Notes: generated by a model not told the origin, from the sequence alone. A DNA stretch of 5,310 bases from Patescibacteria group bacterium (GCA_018826025.1 JAHKAK010000037.1:1-5310); one strand, 5' to 3'; shown: positions 1 to 4,322, counted from the stretch's first letter. Translations and numbers: made by a program.

Positions 1-153
1 ATTATCAACGTAGCCGATGAAAACAAGCGTTAAATGAAGACTGGCTGTTTTAGTCCAACGCACCGGTAGCGCATCATGCTGTTCCTGATATTCTTTTAGC
101 CGTTTTTTGAGCTTCTCCGGTAAGTTTATAGCAATAAATATCCGTCTTTTCAT
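1..153 (-). CDS. thpR: RNA 2',3'-cyclic phosphodiesterase (2'-5' RNA ligase family), N-terminal part
   Basis: Partial gene: the reverse strand from 153 down to 1 gives 51 codons and runs off the left edge. The protein begins MKRRIFIAINLPEKLKKRLK and reaches VRWTKTASLHLTLVFIGYVD. That is the classic start of the LigT/ThpR 2H phosphoesterase family: a first strand FIAINLP, a helix, RW, then the first catalytic HxT motif (H40, T42) followed by the FIG strand. The second HxT motif lies outside the window. Family members hydrolyse RNA 2',3'-cyclic phosphates and can ligate 2'-5' RNA in vitro. The start is fixed by an in-frame stop 18 bases upstream; no other usual start codon lies between. A weak AAGAAG sits 3 bases before the ATG; a better GGAGGG is about 19 bases upstream, which is rather far. 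It is divergent from priA. Confidence 0.87.
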   Translation of the reverse strand, partial: MKRRIFIAINLPEKLKKRLKEYQEQHDALPVRWTKTASLHLTLVFIGYVDN

Positions 154-195
154 TGTCTTCTTTATTGATTATCCCTCCGCGCATACGAAAAATTT

Positions 196-206
196 TGTTA
201 TAAAAT
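196..206 (+). promoter_or_regulatory. Candidate extended -10 promoter element
   Basis: TGTTATAAAAT matches an extended -10 box (TG, one base, TATAAA). No good -35 is seen 16-18 bases upstream. Transcription would begin near 211, so it could serve priA or give a leaderless transcript for the short ORF at 211. AT-rich matches like this occur by chance, so confidence is low. Confidence 0.25.
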
Positions 207-210
207 AATA

Positions 211-372
211 ATGAGCCGAGCGTTAAAAATTTGCGTGACGTGGTGGGGCCCCGACCGTCAGGTTGGGGCGTTGAGCATAGCAAATTTAGCGAGGCGAATT
301 TTATTTTCTCAAAATTTTATCGTCGCGCGGAAACTCTTTTGCTACTTTTCTGGTTACAGAAAAGTAGAATAA
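211..372 (+). CDS. Doubtful 53-codon ORF in a repeat-like intergenic stretch
   Basis: An open frame from ATG 211 to TAA 370-372 encodes a basic, aromatic-rich 53-residue peptide that starts MSRALKICVTWWGPDRQVGA and ends LFCYFSGYRKVE. I do not recognise a domain. There is no Shine-Dalgarno site before the ATG. The DNA is dominated by inverted repeats: AAATTTGC (227-234) against GCAAATTT (280-287), CCCCGACC/GGTTGGGG (249-256, 261-268), and the 11-bp stem at 342-367. This looks more like a dispersed structured repeat that happens to stay open than a normal gene. It stops 26 bases before the priA start and could also be a leader ORF. Finding the same peptide in other genomes would separate a gene from a repeat. 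Confidence 0.25.
   Translation: MSRALKICVTWWGPDRQVGALSIANLARRILFSQNFIVARKLFCYFSGYRKVE
249..268. repeat. GC-rich hairpin in the thpR-priA gap
   Basis: CCCCGACC and GGTTGGGG pair with one G-T wobble across a GTCA loop. The palindrome GGGGCCCC (245-252) overlaps its left side. No T-tract follows on either strand, so it is not a typical intrinsic terminator. Confidence 0.6.
342..367. repeat. Perfect 11-bp hairpin upstream of priA
   Basis: CTACTTTTCTG (342-352) and CAGAAAAGTAG (357-367) pair perfectly over the loop GTTA. Neither strand has a U-run directly after the stem. It lies in the leader region of priA, 31 bases before the start codon, so it may be structured RNA or a protein-binding palindrome. 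Confidence 0.7.
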
Positions 373-398
373 TCTATATTGCTATATTAGCATAGCCA

Positions 399-2633
399 AT
401 GCTAAAATCAAATCAAAACATGTATCTCATAGATATCATCCCTCTCACTCGGATCCCCCACGCCCAACCTCAAATTTTGAGCTATTTTTACGATTCAAAA
501 CTTAAGGCCGGCGTGTTAGTGCAAATTCCGCTGGGCCGCCGCCAGGAAGAAGGCGTCGTTGTTAGCAGCCACGATCTGGCCAACCATAAAATGGAAATAA
601 AAAGCGCCAGCTTTGAACTGCGCAATATCACTAAAATAATTTCGGTCAAGCCGATTCTAACTAAACAACAAATTGAACTGGCTTTATTTTTAGGGCAATA
701 CTATTTCTGTTCGCCGGGAATTTTTGCCAAAATGATGTTGTCTAAAAAACCGACTACCGACTACCGACTACCGACTACTGCCAAGAGACAAAAACTAATC
801 ATTGTGCCAACTGTTACTCAAACAGAAAAAATCGCCGTCAAACATAAAAATTCGGCCTTATGGCATAGCGGCTTAAAGGCCAAACAACTAAATAAAACCT
901 GGTGGAGAATTAAAACCGGCCGAGCGCAAACAATTATCGGTACACGCTCAGCACTCTTCCTGCCTTTTGCTAATTTAAAAGAGGTTCTCGTTGAAGACGC
1001 TAATAATCCTAACCATAAATCCTGGGACATGTTCCCGCATTATGATAGCCGTCTAATCGCGCAAAAGCTGACAGAAATCTTTAAATGTAAAATTACATTT
1101 AAAGATTTCTGTCATCCTGAACACATTCGCTTCGCTCAGTATAAACTCCGCAAAGGATCTCGCGGGAGCGTAGCGACCCGCGCAGCAAAGCCGCTAGATT
1201 CTTCGCCTACGGCTCAAAATGACAATATAATAGCACCTGTCATCATCGATATGCGTCAGGAACTCAAAGACGGCAATTTTTCTATCTTTAGCATCTCTTT
1301 ATACGAAGCCGTCAAAAAAGCTCTCACCGATAACAAACAAATAATTTTATTTATCAACCGACGCGGCGCCGCCAATTTTATTCTCTGCCGCGACTGCGGC
1401 TATATTGCCAAATGTCCTAATTGTGACGCGCCGTTAGCGTATCATTTAATAAATAATAAACCTTCTTTACTCTGCCACCACTGCGGCTTAAAAGACGCGC
1501 CGCCCGCCACCTGTCCTGTTTGCCAAAGCTGGCGGATAAAAACCGTAGGGAGTGGCACGCAAAAAATCGAAACGGAAACGAAAAAGTTTTTCCCCAACGC
1601 TAAAATTCTGCGCTTGGACAGTGATAACTCTCCCAAACCTAAAGATCAACAAAAAATTATCGCGGATTTCATAAACCATAAAACCGATATTTTAATCGCC
1701 ACCCAAATGATCTTTTCCTGGCCGACAGAACTAACCACAGCTCAACCAGCCGTAATAGGTCTGCTCTCCGCCGACACATTATTACATATCCCCGACTTTC
1801 GCTCAGGCGAACGAACCTGGCAAACAATAATGGCGTTTCAATCTGTCATTGCGAGGAGACACAAGCCGACGAAACAATCCCGTAATATTACTGCCACCCA
1901 CGGGATCGCTACGCTCCCTACGGTCGCTCGCGATGACAGAATTTTTATCATCCAAACCTACAACCCCGACAATTCCGTTTTAAAATACGTAAAAAATAAC
2001 GACTACGCGGGTTTCGCGAAAGAAGATATGGCCACTCGCAAAACCTTAAATTACCCACCTTTCTCCCAAATCATCAAACTAACTTTTCGTCACCGCGACG
2101 GCAAAAAAGCGGGGCAGGAAGCAAAAATTTTAGCGGCCAAGCTAAGCTTGGCTATTGCCCCGCTCAGCGGGGCGACGAAACTAAACAATGTCATCGCGAG
2201 TCCCGCGTTTGCGGAACAAAACAATTCCGAGTATAGTAAAAATAACCAATTAACCTCTTCTCCTCAGACTTGCCCCGCCTCTCGCGAGAGGCGGGGTGAA
2301 GGGGGATTAGGGGGGGGTGTTGAACCTCAACTTTCAGACACCACTTCCCCCCAACCCCCTCCTCAACTAAAAGGGGGGGGCAAAAACGATATAGAGATCT
2401 CCCCCGCCCTCCCTGCTTTCCTGCCACGCGAACGAGGCAAATACGTTTGGAATATTATCATCAAGTTTTTACCCTTTCCTACTCCCCACTTTGAAAAAGG
2501 GGGGTTGGCCAGAGCTAAGCTCAGCTTTGGGGGGATTTTTACCGCCCCCGACTTCCTCCGCCGCCGCAACTCCCTGCTTCAATACGTTCCAACCGGCTGG
2601 AAGATAGACGTAGACTCCGAAAACCTGTTATAA
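399..2633 (+). CDS. priA: PriA-like primosomal protein N', ATPase motifs lost, repeat-invaded
   Basis: Replication-restart helicase homologue of 744 residues. Recognisable parts in order: N-terminal DNA-binding domain (about 8-110, MYLIDIIPL, VQIPLGRR, EEGVVV); a motif Ia-like segment (LIIVPT, 133-138); GTRSALFLPF (181-190); NRRGAANFILCRDCGY (320-335); two zinc sites with C330, C333, C339, C342 and C359, C362, C372, C375; GSGTQKIE; ATQMI (434-438); LLHIPDFRSGERTWQ (461-475); IIQTYNPDN; LNYPPFSQIIKL; and a C-terminal domain ending KIDVDSENLL. Missing: Walker A (GxTGSGKT), DEEH (VEDAN at 198-202 instead), GSATPS, the motif V core KGxDF, and QVAGRAGR. It should therefore be ATPase-dead, perhaps structural. 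Extra segments map to DNA repeats at residues about 117-127, 238-275, 482-514, 580-610, 625-661 and 695-713. An in-frame stop at 393-395 bounds the start; ATG 420 (MYLIDIIP) fits the family equally well, and neither has a Shine-Dalgarno site. A pseudogene is possible, but over 740 open codons argue for use. Confidence 0.88.
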   Translation: MLKSNQNMYLIDIIPLTRIPHAQPQILSYFYDSKLKAGVLVQIPLGRRQEEGVVVSSHDLANHKMEIKSASFELRNITKIISVKPILTKQQIELALFLGQYYFCSPGIFAKMMLSKKPTTDYRLPTTAKRQKLIIVPTVTQTEKIAVKHKNSALWHSGLKAKQLNKTWWRIKTGRAQTIIGTRSALFLPFANLKEVLVEDANNPNHKSWDMFPHYDSRLIAQKLTEIFKCKITFKDFCHPEHIRFAQYKLRKGSRGSVATRAAKPLDSSPTAQNDNIIAPVIIDMRQELKDGNFSIFSISLYEAVKKALTDNKQIILFINRRGAANFILCRDCGYIAKCPNCDAPLAYHLINNKPSLLCHHCGLKDAPPATCPVCQSWRIKTVGSGTQKIETETKKFFPNAKILRLDSDNSPKPKDQQKIIADFINHKTDILIATQMIFSWPTELTTAQPAVIGLLSADTLLHIPDFRSGERTWQTIMAFQSVIARRHKPTKQSRNITATHGIATLPTVARDDRIFIIQTYNPDNSVLKYVKNNDYAGFAKEDMATRKTLNYPPFSQIIKLTFRHRDGKKAGQEAKILAAKLSLAIAPLSGATKLNNVIASPAFAEQNNSEYSKNNQLTSSPQTCPASRERRGEGGLGGGVEPQLSDTTSPQPPPQLKGGGKNDIEISPALPAFLPRERGKYVWNIIIKFLPFPTPHFEKGGLARAKLSFGGIFTAPDFLRRRNSLLQYVPTGWKIDVDSENLL
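750..777 (+). repeat. Four tandem copies of the 7-mer CCGACTA inside priA
   Basis: Four exact head-to-tail CCGACTA units, with three more bases of a fifth unit nearly matching. They encode the low-complexity stretch PTTDYRLPTT at about residues 118-127. The unit length is not a multiple of three, so a gain or loss of one copy would shift the frame. The repeat sits where the linker and Walker A region of normal PriA would be, which is absent here. Confidence 0.9.
1069..1114. repeat. 46-bp perfect palindrome inside priA (22-bp arms)
   Basis: The arm 1069-1090 (TGACAGAAATCT...) is exactly complementary to 1093-1114 (...AGATTTCTGTCA), with only AA between them. It encodes residues about 224-239 (TEIFKCKITFKDF). 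The right arm ends in TGTCA, the first bases of the element at 1110-1224, so the two structures overlap. There is no T-tract after it. Confidence 0.9.
1110..1224. repeat. In-frame palindromic repeat A in priA (about 115 bp)
   Basis: Left end TGTCATCCTGA (1110-1120) and right end TCAAAATGACA (1214-1224) are inverted with two mismatches. The interior has CGCGGG/CCCGCG (1161-1166, 1177-1182) and the fragments TTCGCTTCGCTCAG, AAGGATCT and TAGATTCTTCG, which resemble common dispersed bacterial repeats. It encodes residues about 238-275 (CHPEHIRFAQ ... DSSPTAQND), which do not match PriA and sit where the GSATPS region should be. The interior looks nested or mosaic. Confidence 0.7.
1843..1939. repeat. 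In-frame palindromic repeat B in priA (97 bp)
   Basis: The ends CTGTCATTGCGAG (1843-1855) and CTCGCGATGACAG (1927-1939) are inverted, 12 of 13 bases matching. Inner arms ATCCCGT (1877-1883) and ACGGGAT (1900-1906) add a second stem. It encodes about residues 482-514 (SVIARRHKPTKQSRN ... TVARDDR), lying between ERTWQTIMAFQ and IFIIQTYNPD, exactly where helicase motif VI belongs. Its interior CAATCyCGTAATA...CTGCC and its right part match the element at 3556-3674 in fmt, so the two are one family. Confidence 0.85.
2136..2237. repeat. Composite repeat D in the priA 3' part
   Basis: Three structures follow each other: GCCAAGC TAA GCTTGGC (2136-2152), CCCCGC TCA GCGGGG (2158-2172), and a TGTCATCGCGAG end (2189-2200) of the type that begins repeats B and C, followed by TCCCGC/GCGGAA (2201-2216). 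No matching inverted right end is evident, so the last piece may be truncated. It encodes KLSLAIAPLSGATKLNN then VIASPAFAEQNNSE (about residues 581-611) with no PriA resemblance. Limits are approximate. Confidence 0.6.
2256..2380. repeat. GC-rich palindromic repeat E with poly-G/poly-C arms in priA
   Basis: It contains a perfect 24-bp palindrome CCCCGCCTCTCG/CGAGAGGCGGGG (2273-2296). GGGGGATTA plus eight G (2301-2317) faces the C-rich stretch CCCCCCAACCCCC (2347-2359), and CCCCCTCC (2355-2362) faces eight G (2373-2380). It encodes PASRERRGEGGLGGG and SPQPPPQLKGGG, the kind of translation typical of widespread bacterial dispersed repeats. It occupies about residues 620-661, between the C-terminal-domain core and ERGKYVWNIIIK. 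Confidence 0.7.
2481..2536. repeat. Repeat F near the priA 3' end (FEKGG...GGI type)
   Basis: CCCCACTTTGAAAAAGGGG (2484-2502) is an imperfect hairpin of a kind common in bacterial genomes, where its translation reads like PFEKGGLGGI. Here the peptide is TPHFEKGGLARAKLSFGGIF, split by a second small palindrome GAGCTaAGCTC (2512-2522) that looks like an insertion within the insertion. It lies between KYVWNIIIKFLP and FLRRRNSLLQYVP of the PriA C-terminal domain. Confidence 0.6.
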
Positions 2634-2713
2634 AATTCGTATGGGCGCAATTCGCATGTATTTGCGCCATTCGCATGCGGGAAATAGACGTAGACCCGGA
2701 AAGTTTGTTATAA
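2604..2713 (+). repeat. Imperfect direct repeat of the priA 3' end (80-bp offset)
   Basis: ATAGACGTAGAC then GAAA then TGTTATAAAA at 2604-2636 (priA tail IDVDSENLL and stop) recurs at 2684-2716. The second copy, in another frame, reads EIDVDPESLL and a stop, which is nearer to the usual PriA ending (DVDPxSLL). Between the copies lies a GGCGCAA/TTGCGCC hairpin (2644-2650, 2662-2668) and a doubled ATTCGCATG. This suggests a duplication or insertion that gave the gene a new tail. Confidence 0.75.
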
Positions 2714-2739
2714 AAAACCGGATGGCGTTAGCCACCCGG
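2712..2739 (-). terminator. Rho-independent terminator of the small membrane-protein gene
   Basis: Read on the minus strand, CCGGGTGGC, loop TAAC, GCCATCCGG (nine pairs with one mismatch) is followed by TTTTTT (2717-2712). It begins six bases past the stop of the gene at 2746. On the plus strand no T-run follows, so it serves mainly the minus-strand gene. Confidence 0.85.
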
Positions 2740-2745
2740 CAAAAA

Positions 2746-2997
2746 TCAAGGGGAAAAATAGGTTTTAGGCTTTTCGAGGTCTTCTATTAAACCCAAAAAA
2801 ATAAAAGCTGATAGAGACACAATAATTCCCGCCACCACCAGGTCACCAATGGTAACAATTAAACGCAACTGGACAGCAATGAATTCGTTAAATCTGACAG
2901 AAAAGAGTCTCGCTAAAATCCAAACAGGGCTAAGAACTAAAGGAGCCCAACCGACAAAAAAAACGAACAAAACCAATCTTTTTAAATAGACTATCAT
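2746..2997 (-). CDS. Small two-helix membrane protein, unknown function
   Basis: An 83-residue hydrophobic protein (MIVYLKRLVLFVFFVGWAPL ...) with two predicted membrane segments, about residues 8-32 and 44-72, joined by a short basic stretch (ARLFSVRFNEF), and a short charged tail EDLEKPKTYFSP. I recognise no family. The start at 2997 is chosen because AAAGGAGGGATCAA precedes it, a near-ideal Shine-Dalgarno site (AGGAGG, 6-base gap). A longer form from GTG 3045 (16 more residues) also has a GGAG four bases upstream, so a second start is possible. A clear terminator follows the stop. The gene lies on the opposite strand between priA and fmt, where def often sits in other bacteria. Strong translation and termination signals argue that it is real. 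Confidence 0.75.
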   Translation of the reverse strand: MIVYLKRLVLFVFFVGWAPLVLSPVWILARLFSVRFNEFIAVQLRLIVTIGDLVVAGIIVSLSAFIFLGLIEDLEKPKTYFSP

Positions 2998-3064
2998 TTG
3001 ATCCCTCCTTTCATGATTGTACATAAAAAGAACCACAATCCTCACTAATCTCCTTTATTTAAAT
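2998..3064. promoter_or_regulatory. Divergent promoter region between the small membrane gene and fmt
   Basis: 67 bp between two divergent starts must hold the signals of the minus-strand gene, and those of fmt unless fmt is read from further up. On the minus strand TACAAT, 20 bases before the ATG, matches -10 at five of six positions without a clear -35. On the plus strand TTGATC (2998-3003) and CATAAA (3022-3027), 18 bases apart, form a weak pair. No Shine-Dalgarno site is visible for fmt. Confidence 0.3.
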
Positions 3065-4168
3065 ATGCAAGAAAATCAAATAAAAGTCAATAAAAAAATC
3101 ATTTTCCTCGGTACGCCGGATTTTGCCGTGCCGATCTTGGAAAAATTGATCAACAGCGGCTATAAGCCCGTTGCGGTTTTTTGCGCGCCGGATAAGCCGG
3201 TTGGCCGCAAGCAAAATTTAACTCCCTTGCCAACTAAAATCTTAGCGCAAAAACATAATATTCCGGTTTTCCAGCCGGCTAATTCGCACGAATTAGCCGA
3301 TACTCTGAAAACCACACCTCACGACTTAATTGTCACCACCGCCTACGGCTTGATTTTGCCCAAAGAAATTTTGCTCGCGCCAAAATATGGCTGCTTAAAC
3401 ATCCATCCTTCGCTTCTGCCCAAATATCGCGGTCCCTCGCCCATCCAAGCCGCCATCCTAAACGGCGACGCTGCCACTGGCGTGACAATTTATAAAATGG
3501 ATGAACAAATTGACCACGGACCAATAATAGCACAAGAAAGAATATCTTTGAGTTCTGTCGTTGCGAGCGAAGCGAAGCAATCTCGTAATACTGCCGCCGT
3601 CCACTCGCCCAGCCGAAGCCTTGGGCGAAGCGCGGGCGAGATTGCCACGTCGCCTACGACCCCTCGCAATGACAAACTGACTACCCCTGAACTATCCGAT
3701 AAACTATCCGAACTCGGTGCTAACTTGCTTCTTAAGATCCTACCTGACTGGTTAACTGCCCAAATCACGCCTCAGCCGCAAGACGACAGCCAAGCGACTT
3801 TCACGAAAATTATCACCAAAGAAGACGGTCAAATTGATTGGCAAAAATCAGCGCTGGCCATTGAACGCCAAATCCGCGCCTATACCCCTTGGCCCGGATC
3901 ACACGCTACACTCCTTGATTATTCCCTGAGCGAGGCCAAAGGCCGAGTCGAAGGGTCTAAAATCAAAATTATACAAGCCGACGCGGTAGAGAGAAACTAC
4001 GGCCAGCAAATCGGCAAAATCTTTTTGACCGAGACCAGTGATTTAATTGTCCAAACCGGTGATGGCGCGTTAATCGTCAAAAAGCTTCAGATGGAAGGAG
4101 GCAAACCACTGGATGTCTCCGACTTTCTCCGCGGCCACAGCGATATAATCAGACAAGTCCTAAAATAA
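3065..4168 (+). CDS. fmt: Methionyl-tRNA formyltransferase with two repeat-derived insertions
   Basis: Transfers the formyl group of 10-formyl-tetrahydrofolate to the amino group of Met-tRNA(fMet) in the cytoplasm. The N-terminal Rossmann-type domain is clear: KIIFLGTPDFAVPILEKL (11-28), folate-site motif LNIHPSLLPKYRGPSPIQ (111-128), and catalytic residues N112, H114 and D150, corresponding to Asn106, His108 and Asp144 of E. coli Fmt. The C-terminal tRNA-binding domain shows ATFTKIITKEDGQIDW, RAYTPWPGSH, and QMEGGKPLDVSDFLRGH. At 367 residues it is about 50 longer than usual. Residues about 164-204 (SVVASEAKQSRN ... PRNDK) and about 287-297 (SLSEAKGRVEG) are encoded by repeat DNA and do not align with the family. 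Both sit in likely surface loops, leaving motifs intact. ATG 3065 is preferred over an upstream TTG at 3017, which would add 16 non-family residues; neither start has a clear Shine-Dalgarno site. Confidence 0.95.
   Translation: MQENQIKVNKKIIFLGTPDFAVPILEKLINSGYKPVAVFCAPDKPVGRKQNLTPLPTKILAQKHNIPVFQPANSHELADTLKTTPHDLIVTTAYGLILPKEILLAPKYGCLNIHPSLLPKYRGPSPIQAAILNGDAATGVTIYKMDEQIDHGPIIAQERISLSSVVASEAKQSRNTAAVHSPSRSLGRSAGEIATSPTTPRNDKLTTPELSDKLSELGANLLLKILPDWLTAQITPQPQDDSQATFTKIITKEDGQIDWQKSALAIERQIRAYTPWPGSHATLLDYSLSEAKGRVEGSKIKIIQADAVERNYGQQIGKIFLTETSDLIVQTGDGALIVKKLQMEGGKPLDVSDFLRGHSDIIRQVLK
3556..3674. repeat. In-frame palindromic repeat C in fmt (119 bp)
   Basis: The ends TGTCGTTGCGAG (3556-3567) and CTCGCAATGACA (3663-3674) are inverted, 11 of 12 matching. 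Inner stems are CAATCTCG/CGAGATTG (3578-3585, 3637-3644), CTCGCCC/GGGCGAG (3604-3610, 3634-3640) and CGCCCA/TGGGCG (3606-3611, 3622-3627). It shares CAATCyCGTAATA, CTGCC and the right-hand GRGATyGCyACG...CCTACG...CTCGCRATGACA with repeat B in priA. It is open in the fmt frame and adds about 40 residues between ERISL and LTTPELSDKLSELGANLL. Confidence 0.9.
3924..3955. repeat. Short GC-rich repeat G in the fmt C-terminal domain
   Basis: CCCTGAGCGAGGCC, AAA, GGCCGAGTCGAAGGG forms an imperfect inverted repeat of a kind found dispersed in many bacterial genomes (CCCTGAGC...GTCGAAGGG). It encodes SLSEAKGRVEG (about residues 287-297) between PWPGSHATL and KIKIIQADAV, where other Fmt proteins have a short turn. 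Confidence 0.55.
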
Positions 4169-4169
4169 A

Positions 4170-4246
4170 GGGTATTAAACCCCAGAGCAGAGCTCTGGAC
4201 TCAAAAAAGGAATATCCCAACCGCAGCAGAGCTGCGGGGTATTAAA
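4170..4246. repeat. Twin-hairpin repeat flanked by GGGTATTAAA
   Basis: GGGTATTAAA occurs at 4170-4179 and 4237-4246. Between and overlapping these are two hairpins with the same AGA loop: CCAGAGC/GCTCTGG (4182-4188, 4192-4198) and CCGCAGC/GCTGCGG (4221-4227, 4231-4237). It begins two bases past the fmt stop. AAAAAA, not a U-run, follows the first stem, so neither is a typical terminator on the plus strand. Confidence 0.75.
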
Positions 4247-4253
4247 AACCCTG

Positions 4254-4319
4254 TATTTTGTCTTCGCTCGGATGATATGTCCCGTCTTACGGGACGCATC
4301 ATCCTCGCTAGCCAAAATA
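4254..4319. repeat. 66-bp imperfect inverted repeat after fmt
   Basis: Terminal TATTTTG (4254-4260) and CAAAATA (4313-4319) enclose GGATGAT...GTCCCGT, loop CTT, ACGGGAC...ATCATCC. The inner 16-base arms match at 14 positions, while the middle (TCTTCGCTC against CTCGCTAGC) pairs poorly. The size and terminal repeats are like a small non-autonomous element. No ORF of note lies in it. Confidence 0.65.
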
Positions 4320-4322
4320 AAA

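Noticed and set aside
74..283. 69-codon minus-strand ORF
   Set aside because: It overlaps the N-terminus of thpR in another frame and crosses hairpin-rich DNA; no family resemblance.
342..367. Intrinsic terminator upstream of priA
   Set aside because: The 11-bp stem is not followed by a T-run on either strand.
750..777. CRISPR-like repeats
   Set aside because: Units are 7 bp, directly adjacent and without spacers. No other array-like pattern is present in the window.
818..1679. Minus-strand ORFs within priA (818-1030, 1442-1636, 1488-1679)
   Set aside because: They are antisense to well-conserved PriA segments and have no ribosome site or recognisable protein.
2191..2569. Minus-strand ORFs at 2191-2427 and 2363-2569
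   Set aside because: They are the reverse reading of the GC-rich repeats D, E and F, low in complexity and with no independent support.
3017..3064. fmt starting at TTG 3017
   Set aside because: The 16 extra residues do not resemble Fmt N-termini; ATG 3065 is closer to the KIIFLGTPDF strand.
1110..3674. Autonomous insertion sequence
   Set aside because: All elements are about 30-125 bp and contain no transposase; they can only be non-autonomous repeats.
3333..3768. Minus-strand ORFs opposite fmt
   Set aside because: They are antisense to conserved Fmt motifs or to repeat C.
399..4168. Recoded TGA (glycine), as in some CPR lineages
   Set aside because: Conserved glycines of PriA and Fmt use GGN codons and no in-frame TGA must be read through.
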